From NCBI GenBank assembly GCA_020809705.1, contig CP085828.1, forward strand, positions 4,092,001-4,156,000: DNA of 64,000 bases. Direction: 5' to 3'. The notes beneath the pieces are model-generated. The model ran no database searches. It worked only from the letters and a program-made list of their open reading frames with translations, and was not told the DNA's origin. The translations under genes and the position numbers were made by a program. Below are positions 1 through 10,145 of this stretch, one piece after another (within the stretch, counting starts at the first letter, position 1; every line of letters starts with the position of its first letter). This stretch comes from Calonectria ilicicola. Its lineage: Eukaryota > Ascomycota > Sordariomycetes > Hypocreales > Nectriaceae.

Positions 1-32
1 GTAACCCCCTTGTGTGTACTTTTACGAATCAA

Positions 33-1600
33 TTAGAGGGAAACAACTTGAAGGTGAGACTGTGCAAGGTCTGTAAAAAAGCTCGCGCCTTGGACCTTTG
101 TCGGAGCTCCAGCCATTGTAACATTACAGTTTTTAATCCAGTCACCCTGCTTCTTGTACTTATTTTCCACATAGTTGACGTATTTGCTCAGAAGGCAAGA
201 GGAACCTGGGCCATCACGGCAGGATGGGACGGGATAGACCTGGTCGTTAAGTCGGATTCTCACGTAGGTAGAGTTCTTTGAGTTCTTGGCTTGGCAGTTC
301 AATCGCTCGAAAGCGACTGTTCCACGCATCGTCACAAAACGCGAACCAACCCAAAGACGGTCGTCATCCTTCTTTGTGGCAGAGAGAGCCTTTTGGTTAT
401 CGAAAACACCAATGATGCTCTGGAGTTCTGTCAATTGGCCGTCGTTCAGGAATGACATGAGCAACTTGGGAACCTTGAAGGATGAAGATCCATCAGCTCC
501 AGTGCCTTCAATTCCGGGACCCTTGGAAAAAAGACCCATCAGGGAGCTCAGATAGGGGGTCATCATTTTTGGTGGTAGCTCTGTACCAGGTCCAATACCG
601 TAATAGTAGCGCAAGTCGTTGGAGTATCCGTACATCTTGAGTTCCTCGTCAGTGAAGATGTCGCAAAATGACGAAAGGCGCCCAGTAATTTGGCTCTCAA
701 AGCCGCAAAGGTAGGGAAACAAGTTAACATCGCTTAGAGTGAGTGTCAAGTTGCCCTTGATCAGTTTCTGTAGTCGCTTTTGAACCTTGGGCTGCCAGAT
801 GCCGTTCCAGGTGGTTTGGTAGTCGCCACCATTCAAGTCTTCAAACAGCGGGCACATGTCAGACGGTGCTAGCGAATTACCGATTGCGGAAGTAAGTTGC
901 TTTGAAGTCACCGAAACGACCTTGCCAAGCAATGTCGCATTGTTGCCAATGTAACCGCGGACGAAGTTTTCGGCCGTTTGTAACACGCGCGTATAGTTGT
1001 TTGCCCAGACATAAAATTCATCGCCCTCCTCATACAACTGTGGGTATCTATTTTTGTCCAGTTAGAAGACAATATTTTTTTAACAGTGCATTATCGCTGT
1101 GACTTGCCTAGTTCGCAGTTGGTAGCCCATGTCCATTGCCTCCTTGTAGCCGGTGGGGCTCTGCATCGCGATTTGGATGTCTGGCCGGGTCAACACAGGC
1201 CTCCACTTTGGCAAAAAGGCCAAGGAACCACTGGCAGTGTAGTCGTAGGTTGAGAACTGCAATTGGTCAGTGTGAACATGATGCATCATTAACATTAGGC
1301 ACTGACTCGTGATTCCATTTCCTTCCACTCACTGTAAGCTCCAGAGTCGGGGTACCTGGATCCATGTCTGGAAATGTATGCTGCTTGATCTACACTACAG
1401 CTCTCTGGGACATCGCTGGAGATTTTGTGGACATTGGGTCCGGGGAACCATGGGCTATTGGCACCAAGCCACTCCAGCGGGTTTTCCGAGTTCGCTCCAG
1501 GCCAACTGACGATATCGCGAGCCGGCGCGAGGAAGCGCTGACTCGTTGCAGTAGCGCTAGTAACGAGCGTAGCTGCGGCGATTAAATGAATGACGGTCAT
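33..1600 (-). CDS. Secreted histidine acid phosphatase (phytase-like), 3 exons
   Basis: Histidine-acid-phosphatase family enzymes release orthophosphate from phosphomonoesters or phytate outside the cell. Exons on the minus strand are 1600-1307, 1256-1104 and 1037-33, giving 484 aa, a usual length for fungal members. Introns are GT-AG (GTCAGT and GTCACA donors) and frames join exactly. The N-terminus is a signal peptide of about 19 residues ending in a TSATA-type cleavage region. The nucleophile motif RHGSRYP is at residues 78-84. The conserved stretch YVWANNYTRVLQTA opens exon 3. Where the family normally has the proton-donor His-Asp dipeptide, this protein reads LND (Asn347-Asp348, bases 446-441), so the donor His is replaced. 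Two CACGTGG boxes lie upstream, as expected for phosphate-starvation control. Fold and family are secure; activity is less so because of Asn347. Confidence 0.88.
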
Positions 1601-1856
1601 CTTGGTGGAGGCAAAGGACGAGCTTGTAGTCGGTCGTTAAGGCAGCAGTCACCTCAACCTAGGAAAGACAGCGCGGCTTCATTTAAATACTATACTTCCC
1701 TTTTGATGTAGCATATTCTAATAGGTGCGATAATATTTGTTAGATTGAAGATGTTGTGGTGCATGATATCATGGCCAAGATAGCTAGCAGCAATTAGTTT
1801 TGTACGCAAAGGGACATCTCGTCCGACTGTGGGCGCTTGGCTGCTCGCGAAGCATG

Positions 1857-1863
1857 CACGTGG
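1857..1863 (+). promoter_or_regulatory. CACGTGG box (PHO4/NUC-1-like site), proximal
   Basis: CACGTGG lies 257 nt upstream of the acid phosphatase ATG. CACGTG(G/T) is the core bound by the bHLH phosphate-starvation activators Pho4 and NUC-1. Placement upstream of a secreted phosphatase makes the site plausible; binding is inferred. Confidence 0.5.
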
Positions 1864-2160
1864 AGGGCAGGGGTCGATAAACTCAGAAATCACCAAGCCA
1901 ATCCTCGTAAGCATCCCGGCTAACAATTCGGAATTGGGCCATGAGCCGACCATCAAATTTCCGGATTCCCAGGGTCTGCAGGGTTACTTTGAACGACTTG
2001 GAGAGACTGCGTCCTGCACCTACGACACGTCCACATGGCGGTGTACTTGAATGTGCAGGATAGTAGAAAAACGCATGGTCTCGACAAACCTATTCCGGGG
2101 TTCATTCTCGTCGGTCAGGAAATAGGATACGTACGTCAGTTAGTACAGATTACTGAGTTG

Positions 2161-2167
2161 CACGTGG
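2161..2167 (+). promoter_or_regulatory. CACGTGG box (PHO4/NUC-1-like site), distal
   Basis: A second copy, identical over seven bases to the box at 1857 and in the same orientation, 561 nt upstream of the phosphatase ATG. Two copies in one promoter strengthen the phosphate-regulation inference. Confidence 0.45.
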
Positions 2168-3078
2168 CTGCAGCTCGGCGGCGAACTGGAGGAGGCACAA
2201 CATCGCTGCTAACGATGAATTTCTAATCTAAGATTGGCCCAACGCCTGTGTTTGGATTTTGCTCGTCTCTTTCTTTGTCCAGTTCATAATGACCCAAATT
2301 GTCAAAATGCAAGGCCCAACACTGGAGGCGGGCCTTCTCCACTTTACCATTTGCGCACCACTAAAAGACAGGGGTGAGAAGCCAGCTGATCACAGTGGTT
2401 TCCACCATAAAATGAAAATGTGCGGGGAGAGGGGACGGCAGTGAGCAGAGCCAGCAGTGGCTTTGGAATGATGAGAGTTAATTTGTAAACATATGTGCTA
2501 CTCATTCCGGGTTAAAACTGTCACTTTAATTGGTCTCTACACCCATGGGACCGAATGAAACCACGGGAATCAACTCCTCTTCCCCAAAGCTGCCACAGCT
2601 AGACTTAGGGGATTATGACCTAGGTGGCAAGTCCAAGCGCATGCTGCTATGTGGCTTTGGGAATTGAGGGGGTTTGGGGGCATTGTGCTGAAGGATGATA
2701 GCCCAGCTTAGCCACTGGGGCTCCCTCAGTGATCTTAAAGTGGCAGTCGAACCGACAATCGTGCATTAGGGAAGTTTAAGCGTGACCCTCTAAATTCACT
2801 CAGATCTGTCATTCGGCATCCCCCATTAAGGTTATTAGGGAACTAGCGCATTCGCACAACTCACCGAACCACACTTCTCGACCAAAGCCCTGAGACCATG
2901 GTCGTCTAAATAGTTGGAGATGGTATTGGTACTGCAGTCCGTTGCGAATTCATATGGCTTCTCGACCCCATTGGACCAAGATAATCTGGCAACCGGCAAG
3001 TTGCACTTCAGGCTTGTAAATATGGAATAAAATCTATTTCCATTTCTATCTCGAATCTAGTAAAAAAGAACACTGAAT

Positions 3079-4197
3079 CTATATAAATGCCCTCAAAAAT
3101 TCTACCAAAGCCGTGATGGCCATGGCCTGTCCGTAAGGCATACTGGTAATCGGAATATCCTTGTAGAACTGTAGGGTATGGCCTATGGGCGTCCCAAATG
3201 ATGTATTCAAGAGCTCGCCCTTTTCATCAATGTTTTCAACCACAGCTTTGATGGCTTTGATCACAGCATCCTGGTACTCTTTCCCGATGTACTTCTTTCT
3301 CTGTGCCTTGAGCATACCAAACGCAAATCCAGCAGTCGCGCTTGATTCTGGATACGATCCTTCCTCCACTGGGTGGTCTAACAATGTTCTCCACAGACCG
3401 GAATCTAGCTGCAATTGGTTAAGAGCTGCACACTGGGCCTCAAGTGTATCAAGAAGATGGGCGGCGATGGGATCTTTGGCTGGCAGCTCCAAGAGCTCTA
3501 AAAATTCCGGAATCGCCATCGTTAACCAAGCATTCCCACGTCCCCAAAACGCGTTCGCAAAGTTATGCCCACCATCCTCAAAGGTCCACCCATGATAGAA
3601 GAGACCACTTTTCGTATCAAAGAGGTATTTTATGTGGATCAAGAATTGATGCTTGGCCTCATCAACATAATGCGGTCGGTTGAGCAATTTACCAATCTTG
3701 GCTAAAGGCAAGACAGTCATCATGAGAGTATCATCCCATAGTTGTTAATAGTTCTCTTCAATGTAGGTTATGTGCTGCATCCCGCCGTACTTGGTCCTTT
3801 CAAGATCATGGTACGCCCATTCTGCCCAGCTATCTAGCCAGGGCAGGTAGACTGGGTTGCGAGTCTTTTCATAGACATAAGCCAGTGACAAAAAAGGCGC
3901 CATTGTATTGATGTTTTTGGTAGTTCCGCCGGCAGCGAAACGGGCAGCAAACCAGTCCTCAATGATTTTGAGGTACTTCTCATCGCCCGTAAGCTCGTAG
4001 TAAGCCCAGATTCCGTTCAGGCCAATGCCGTGTGTCCATTCCCAATCATTCCAGCCTTTGGCATCAATGACGCGTCCATCTTCCAACTTAATCAGGAACT
4101 CGCCAGTGGTATCTTGAATATTAACCATGCAGTCAATGAGATGCTGAATCTTGGCGTGGATCTCGCTCGCCCTGAGTCCGTGTACTTCTGCAGGCAT
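3079..4197 (-). pseudogene. GH105 unsaturated rhamnogalacturonyl hydrolase with one in-frame TAA
   Basis: The family (YteR-like, GH105) removes the unsaturated uronic acid from rhamnogalacturonan or pectin lyase products. The frame runs from ATG 4197 to the stop at 3079 without introns, about 372 codons, a usual length for the family. Recognisable blocks are WNDWEWTHGIGLNGIW near residues 49-64, QLWDDTLMMTVLPLAKIG at about 152-169, and HGWTFEDGGHNFANAFWGRG further on. Codon 151 (bases 3747-3745) is TAA, directly before the conserved QLWDDTL. Both sides stay in the same frame and no GT-AG intron can remove the stop. The stop is followed by CAACTA, which fits the CARYYA readthrough context. There is no predicted signal peptide, as in intracellular GH105 enzymes. 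Either a recent nonsense allele, programmed readthrough or a sequencing error; the rest of the frame shows no decay. Confidence 0.8.
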
Positions 4198-4437
4198 CTT
4201 GGGCGGATCTCTCAGCTCAAGGTAAACAAAAATGGATGATGATGTAAGAAGAAATAAAGATAGATTTGATTGCAGGTGGCTTTCTTGGGGCAGTCAGTAC
4301 GATCGTACACGGTTGCTTTCGAAGCCGTCGCCTAAACTTCTAGATTGACAGGTATCCACGAGACCGACTTGCAGGGTAAGCTCGGAGTACTTAATATGTA
4401 AGAAACGATACTACATCGACAACCCGTGTTTGCCTTA

Positions 4438-4451
4438 ATCGGCATGCCGAT
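4438..4451. promoter_or_regulatory. 14-bp palindrome containing CGG-N4-CCG
   Basis: ATCGGCATGCCGAT is perfectly self-complementary and holds CGG and CCG triplets four bases apart, a typical geometry for a Zn2Cys6 dimer site. It lies 241 nt upstream of the GH105 start. Function is inferred. Confidence 0.45.
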
Positions 4452-4655
4452 CTGTACGTTTATAAATCACAGTCGCGCGGGGTAAGAAGATTGTAATGGA
4501 AATGGCCCAACTTTCCGCCTGATGGGGGGGAGCGGAGCCATAATCTGGCCCAATTTTGTGCTTGTTTCCGCCGGATTACCTCACCTGGTTAGCCAAACCC
4601 AACAACGACCCCAGATTATTGGGTCTTACCCCAGACTTGTGGAATAGCCTCGGAT

Positions 4656-4737
4656 TTGGGGGACCGAGAAAGCCCCAAAGTTGGGGGAGGAGAACTAAAA
4701 AACGCCAGTGACTGGTGCTTCAACAATTTTTTGGGGG
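4656..4737 (-). promoter_or_regulatory. Three CCNCCAA (GaaR-type) elements
   Basis: TTGGGGG occurs at 4656-4662, 4681-4687 and 4731-4737, reading CCCCCAA on the other strand. This fits the galacturonic-acid-responsive element CCNCCAA described for Aspergillus pectinase genes. Three copies in 82 nt sit 301-382 nt upstream of the permease ATG and 459-540 nt from the GH105 ATG, matching a pectin-degradation role for the gene pair. Confidence 0.5.
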
Positions 4738-5037
4738 CGTCGACGCGAAAGATGACTGCATTAAGACTTTGTGGGGGTTTTAAAAACCCGGGGATTACTG
4801 CAAAACCACGGTGTAGTATCCGTATTTTGTTAATTGGCGTGTTAGCACTGTGCGATGTTCTGTTATGGTATTCCTTCACTCCCCCCTCTCTGATTATTTC
4901 CTCTCTTGTCCTTTATTTGAAAGTTGACGTTCATGACTGAACTCATCTGGTTTGCACCATCAATTTGCATTGATAAATTTGCCATAATTGCGTGAAAGTA
5001 AACTGGCTCTCGCCCTATCGCTTTGTCAATCTATATC

Positions 5038-7000
5038 ATGGCAGCTAGCAAGGCCTCTAACTATGAATTAAACGACTATGAAGGCATTGCTGCACTTCCG
5101 AACAATTGCCATCGCCGATACGATAATAGGGAAGCATCTCTTTCTCAAGCTGAGCGGGTGCTGTCGACGGTGGATGAACTAGACAGCAAAGTGAAGATCA
5201 ATTATGACAAAATCGACAAAGAGGTGGCCCAGTACACGAGTGCTACACGTATTGACATATCACCTGAGGAGAATGATCGACTTCGGCGCATGGTCGATAA
5301 ACGAGTATTGACTATCATGATGATCACATATTTTATGCAGTCTCTCGACAAAGGCACCCTGAGCTTCTCATCTATCATGGGGCTGCCTCAAGAAGTTGGA
5401 ATGGTCAAGGCAGATGGTAAAACAATATCTCAGCAGTACTCGTGGTTGACGACTTGCATTTACCTTGTTGTGTTGGTAGTTGAGTATCCACAGGTGAGTT
5501 CTGCCAGCTGCTTCGCCTGTCTGGCCACATTGCCTACCGCGTTTGAGAGGATTCGTTCTGATAATCTCGATACAATGTAGAACTACATTCTGGCACGCGC
5601 GCCTGTCGCAAAGTACCTAGGCTTCTCCATTATTGCCTGGGGTGCGACATTGGCATGCCACGCAGCTTGCACAAACTTTGCCGGTCTCCTGGTAGTACGA
5701 TGCCTTCTTGGTTTATTTGAATCTGTGTGTCAGCCAGCATTTGTCATTCTGTCCTCAATGTGGTTTCGCCGCGAGGAACAAGCGGCTCGAGTCACGTACT
5801 GGTATAGTAGGTATAGCCTCAGTCCCGTCGCCTGCCACCCTACTGACTAACATTTTATTGATGAATGGAGCTCAACAGACCGTGGGCGGGTTGCTAGCGT
5901 ACTGCTTCTCTCTTATTTCTAGAGGCCCGTTGAAATCATGGCAGTGGCTGTTCTTGTCATACGGCGCCATCTCTGTGGTATTCGGGGCGTTTGTGCTCAT
6001 ATGGATGCCTGATTCACCAATGCGGGCGCGCTGCTTCAGTGAGGAAGATAAAATGCTAATGATTGAACGCGTACGAGATAACCAAACAGGCATTCAAAAT
6101 CGAACGTTCAAGAAAGAGCAAATTTATGAGGCACTGCGAGATCCTCAAATGTGGTGTTACGGAGCAATTCAGTTCTGCACCACTCTCCCAACCAGCGGAC
6201 TCAGCACTTATGCCAATATTATAATAAACAAGAGTTTGGGGTTCAATGTGCTCCAAACTCAATTGTTGTCCATGGTTTTAGGCGCTTACATTATCATTCT
6301 TCTCCTAGTAACCGTTTGGATGGTCAATAAGTGGAATCAAAACATTCTGACCTGTCTTGGCTTCCTTATACCGTAAGTCAATAAACTCTCGCTCACTTGG
6401 GATTTCTCTTCTTGATTTATTATTAAATTTTATTCGTGGTACTAATACGTTCGATGGGAATACAGATCTTTCATTGGCACTATCCTCTTGATGACAATAC
6501 CCAACGAAACCTTCCCTCAGCATGTAGGGCTTCTCATTTGCTACTACATCACGATGTCGTTCTGGTCTGCACAGACACTTGGCCTGTCCATGATGTCGCG
6601 CAATGTGGGCGGGCAGACTAAAAAGACTGTTGTAGTTGCGGTAAATTTCATCTTTTGGAGTGTCGGCAATGCCATTGGTAGGCTTTTTGTTCTTTAGATG
6701 GGGCATCCCGGGGCTAATTCTTCATTTGTGAGCCTGGACTAATGCAAAACGAAACCAGGACCCCAAGTCTTTCGTGACAACGATGCGCCAAAATATTACA
6801 CCGCGTTTGCGACGCATCTGGGCTGCTATAGCTTCCTAGTAATTGTGTTGGTGGGATTCCGCTGGCATTTAGCGCGTGAGAACAAGATGCGCGATGCTCT
6901 AGCGGCTGCAGGAATTGGCGAGGCCCGCGACGAGAACATGACCCACGCTTTCGAAGATCTAACGGATCGTGAAAATCCTAATTTCCGATACGTATACTAG
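5038..7000 (+). CDS. Dal5/anion:cation symporter family MFS permease, 5 exons
   Basis: A plasma-membrane proton-coupled permease of the allantoate permease type. Exons are 5038-5493, 5581-5806, 5871-6372, 6466-6677 and 6759-7000, giving 545 aa; every junction keeps frame. A hydrophilic N-terminus of about 90 residues precedes about 12 membrane spans. Family signatures include RRMVDKRVLTIMM before span 1, SLDKGTLSFSSIMGL, and MWFRREEQAARVTYWY before span 5. The C-terminus is a short charged tail ending NFRYVY. The exon 2-3 junction is unusual: relatives usually continue with a MMNG-type motif, but the only in-frame AG acceptor (5869-5870) skips it and gives WYTQQTVGG. The gene diverges from the GH105 gene and shares its CCNCCAA elements, so a pectin-derived acidic sugar is a plausible substrate. 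Transport specificity is not readable from sequence. Confidence 0.87.
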
Positions 7001-7962
7001 GTGAAAGCAAGTCACGAACTGCGCCAAGGTTGATACCAATGGATTGGAGCGATCATTGTTGGAGCATTAAAAATCAAGGATTGAAGATTATTTTCTAGTC
7101 GCACACCCCGCGATTGTTTCCACTTCCTGCGGTATTTAGGGCCCACATGGTATTTAAATGTCTTAATTTGTAAATATTCTCTAGCCTGTGTTGTTGGCTG
7201 CACCTCACTGCCTAATTCTATTAGAAACCACATTTTATATATGGATCTATAGCCAATCTAAACTCATAGTTTGTGGATGCATTCATAAGAACGCGCCGGC
7301 ACATGTGGTATAGGTAGCTAGTGCATAGTACGACGGCCAAGGCGTACTAGGGCTGTGCGGGTTCTGTGTTGACTGGCTGTTAGTTCCTGTCAACATGCCT
7401 TGATTGCGGATCCGCCTATGCAGTTGGTGCAAGGTCGGGGCAAGTGGGAGAACATGTCGTGGCTAGAATCAAGAATTATGTGCATGCATCGCCATGGGAA
7501 ATCCCGGGGCGCGAACGCGTGCCTCGTAAAGACTTGGTGTCAAGACGCCAGCCCTGGACAAGTTAGCCTCTTTCAACCAGACCGCAGAGCACAGCTGGAT
7601 TCGCCAAACGGTTCCTTGGAATGATGGTGTGTAGTGCAGGGATCAGCAAGCGCCACAGCGCCACCAACAGGTCGATTCGGGCGGGCAGCATATTGCGGAC
7701 TTGGCCGAGTGTCTGCAGCCTATTCGGCTCCCATTCTTGGTTTACCTGAATACTCATCAGTTACCGGAGTGTAAGGCCTGCATTGGTCGTTCTTAGATCA
7801 CGGCATCTGCTCAAAACTTGCCCCCTCCCCCTTCACCGACATTTACAACACTACTGCATCTATCTCCGAGTCCTGGACGTCCATGGGTGACGCCTATCCG
7901 AATCGCTACACGGGCCACGACTTTATACCACGCTTGGTTAAACCACCTAACGAACGGATACC
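7001..7962. other. Intergenic upstream of the Zn2Cys6 regulator
   Basis: No gene is supported. Short open frames on both strands have no motifs. TTCGGAC, which recurs further downstream, is absent here. Confidence 0.55.
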
Positions 7963-9219
7963 ATGGATATCCAAGCGCCAAAAAGAACTGCCTGCGATCG
8001 ATGCCGCGACCAGAAGCTCAAGTGCCTCCGCAGCCAACCACCGAATACAACCTGCGACCGATGTCTTCGACTCGGCGCCGCCTGTATCACAAGTAAGGGA
8101 AAGCCGCTGGGCCGCCCTCGTCTAAACACCAGTCCTCACATAGGTCGTAAGGCCAATGGAAATAAATCATCCTCGTTTGGACATCGACGAGCTGGTGGAT
8201 CATCACTTGGGAATCTCAACTTGCCATCAACTGCAAATCTTGCCCTGTCGCCAAGTCAATTCCCAGGTAGTACGAACGTTGGGCCTAGTTTGACGCCAAC
8301 CATATTCTGTTCTGAGCCGGAAAGTGATCTTTTAACAGCCCAGTTTGGCGACTTTGACGCATCTGCGGCTGTAGACCCCAGCATTGTGTTCCCATGGCCC
8401 CAACCCTGGGCCTGCCCCGATTCGTCCCTCGTGCCGAGCCTCGATTTCCTCAGCTATGAGAGCAACCAAGAAGTAAACAATGGGGAGTCCCAGGGTGTGA
8501 TTCCGGATGCGGGGTTCGTTGATGCGCCATCGAGTGAGGCCTTGACACGTAGTGCCTCGTTGGATGGTGATCCAACAGCACCTCTTGTTGTTGGGCTCAT
8601 GCGAAGCATCTCGCGTCAGTTAGCTGAGCTAAAAGACCAGGCTTGGGATCCTAGTCGTATGCTTGTCAAATTATTAGGCGGCAGGGATCCTGACTTTTGC
8701 AATCCTGGAAAACTCAATCCGCTAGATGATGCCATGTGCATCTCCGGGAGGTTTATAATGGTGCTACAGATGATGACACCGCTGAATCACTCGACGGCCT
8801 CACATCGACACTCTCCACCTACACTTCCACTATACTTGATGCTGTTTTCGACATATCTTCAACTTTGTCAATTGTTTGAAACTGTCCTCACGGATATTCA
8901 GGAATCGCTACAAGGCACCACCCCGTATTCTGATGGAAGCATCGGCGGATTTGAAGTTCGGAGGCGCTCCCCAGTGCAGCCCGAAAACAACTATGTCAGG
9001 ATGATGACTCAGTACATTGAGCACCAACTAAATTCTGTGGAATCTTTGATGTGTCTTCCAGCCAGATACAGACTATGGAGTCAGAAGAAAGATTCGAACG
9101 ACATCGTAGACGATGGCAAGACTTTCCCACTTACCGAGGCCGTAATGGGGCAGGCGGAGGATATTTTCCAGTCGCTGAAAAAAACTATTGAAGAGATACA
9201 AAATCCGATGATGAATTGA
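7963..9219 (+). CDS. Zn2Cys6 transcription factor, AflR-like pathway regulator candidate
   Basis: An intronless 418-aa protein. A Gal4-type binuclear zinc cluster lies at the N-terminus: Cys11, 14, 21, 31, 34 and 41, spaced C-X2-C-X6-C-X9-C-X2-C-X6-C, followed by a basic GRPRLN linker. The middle is Ser/Pro-rich. The C-terminal half holds a helical stretch ([20 protein letters not shown]) typical of secondary-metabolism regulators of the AflR type rather than the large fungal_trans domain. It sits upstream of the enoyl reductase and PKS-NRPS on the same strand, the position taken by cluster-specific activators. It is therefore the best candidate to bind the TTCGGAC sites near those genes. DNA-binding class is certain; the target set is inference. 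Confidence 0.85.
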   Translation: MDIQAPKRTACDRCRDQKLKCLRSQPPNTTCDRCLRLGAACITSKGKPLGRPRLNTSPHIGRKANGNKSSSFGHRRAGGSSLGNLNLPSTANLALSPSQFPGSTNVGPSLTPTIFCSEPESDLLTAQFGDFDASAAVDPSIVFPWPQPWACPDSSLVPSLDFLSYESNQEVNNGESQGVIPDAGFVDAPSSEALTRSASLDGDPTAPLVVGLMRSISRQLAELKDQAWDPSRMLVKLLGGRDPDFCNPGKLNPLDDAMCISGRFIMVLQMMTPLNHSTASHRHSPPTLPLYLMLFSTYLQLCQLFETVLTDIQESLQGTTPYSDGSIGGFEVRRRSPVQPENNYVRMMTQYIEHQLNSVESLMCLPARYRLWSQKKDSNDIVDDGKTFPLTEAVMGQAEDIFQSLKKTIEEIQNPMMN

Positions 9220-10145
9220 GAGAGGGATTCACTTGCTGATAGTTAGTACATAGAATAGCATAACTGAAGGCCCACGCCTTCCAACGTTCGCGATTCAACA
9301 GCTTTCTTTTTCGCTTTTGCTTTTCACATATAGCCGCATTATGTATTGACAAAATCTATTCAACTGGTTTTCTTTTATTAATACACAAAAATTTGCCGAG
9401 CCCCGAATTATCTTGAACCACTGCAACCCAAAGTAGTATTCTAAAGAATAATCTGACCACTTGATACTACATTTGGGTGGTGAAGGCTGACGTTGTTTGC
9501 CCACGTCGGGTGGCAGGCGTGAGGCACTTTCACATTGCGAAGTTTTAGTTACCACCGACAAGGTGGTGTCCTATTCTAGCATGCAAACTTGCCAAACATA
9601 CCTATGTCACCTATTGATTCTCCTTAGTATAATCTCAACCTATTTGCATCCCAAACATCGCTGTGGCTCTCTTGCTCTTCGACAGTTTAGGAAGAAAGGC
9701 GAGTCGCTGCTTAGCCCAAGATTCCCCGCCAGGTGGGAAAGCTCACAAAGCTCAATTTTGAGGCTCCCAGTGGGGCAGCCCCTGATGACCAGCCCCTCAA
9801 TGCCTGCTTGTCCACTCATAATTGAAGAGGCGAGTCGTGCGACTGCAGCCCGCAGTAATCCACTCTCTGTACACTTTCGCCTGCAGTTGGTTGCTCATCT
9901 GCCATGGTTGATCCTTGCAGAAGTCTGACATTATGGTGTGAGGCCTCTTTGGAGGGTTGGTTCGGACCTCCGATTCGGACACGGGGACTTTCATGGCTGC
10001 TTCCTGAACCTGTGGTTTGTCAATGTGAAGTCATACTAAAATAATAAAGTTTTTTTTGCCTCTGAAGATTTATTTAATTCTGAAAGTGACCAGAATGTGG
10101 AGGGAATTTATTGAGTCATTGCAAAGGTGACGCGGAATAGCGAAA
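9220..10145. promoter_or_regulatory. Promoter region of the enoyl reductase with tandem TTCGGAC
   Basis: Noncoding. TTCGGAC is present twice in the same direction at 9961-9967 and 9974-9980, 166-185 nt upstream of the enoyl reductase ATG, with CTCCGA between them. No other feature was seen in the 900 nt. Confidence 0.5.

Larger units (their letters stand above)
1601..3078. other. Intergenic: upstream region of the acid phosphatase
   Basis: No convincing coding sequence was found in about 1.5 kb. Apart from two CACGTGG boxes listed separately, I saw no RNA gene or repeat. It separates the phosphatase start from the GH105 3' end. Confidence 0.6.
4198..5037. other. Divergent promoter between GH105 and Dal5-type permease
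   Basis: This is an 840-nt region shared by two divergently transcribed genes. It contains a 14-bp perfect palindrome and three TTGGGGG elements, listed separately. A G-rich stretch at 4525-4531 adds to local skew. No coding sequence is supported; short frames here lack family features. Confidence 0.65.

Noticed and set aside
4616..4940. Short frames on both strands in the GH105/permease gap
   Set aside because: No motif or start context; the region is better explained as a promoter with CCNCCAA elements.
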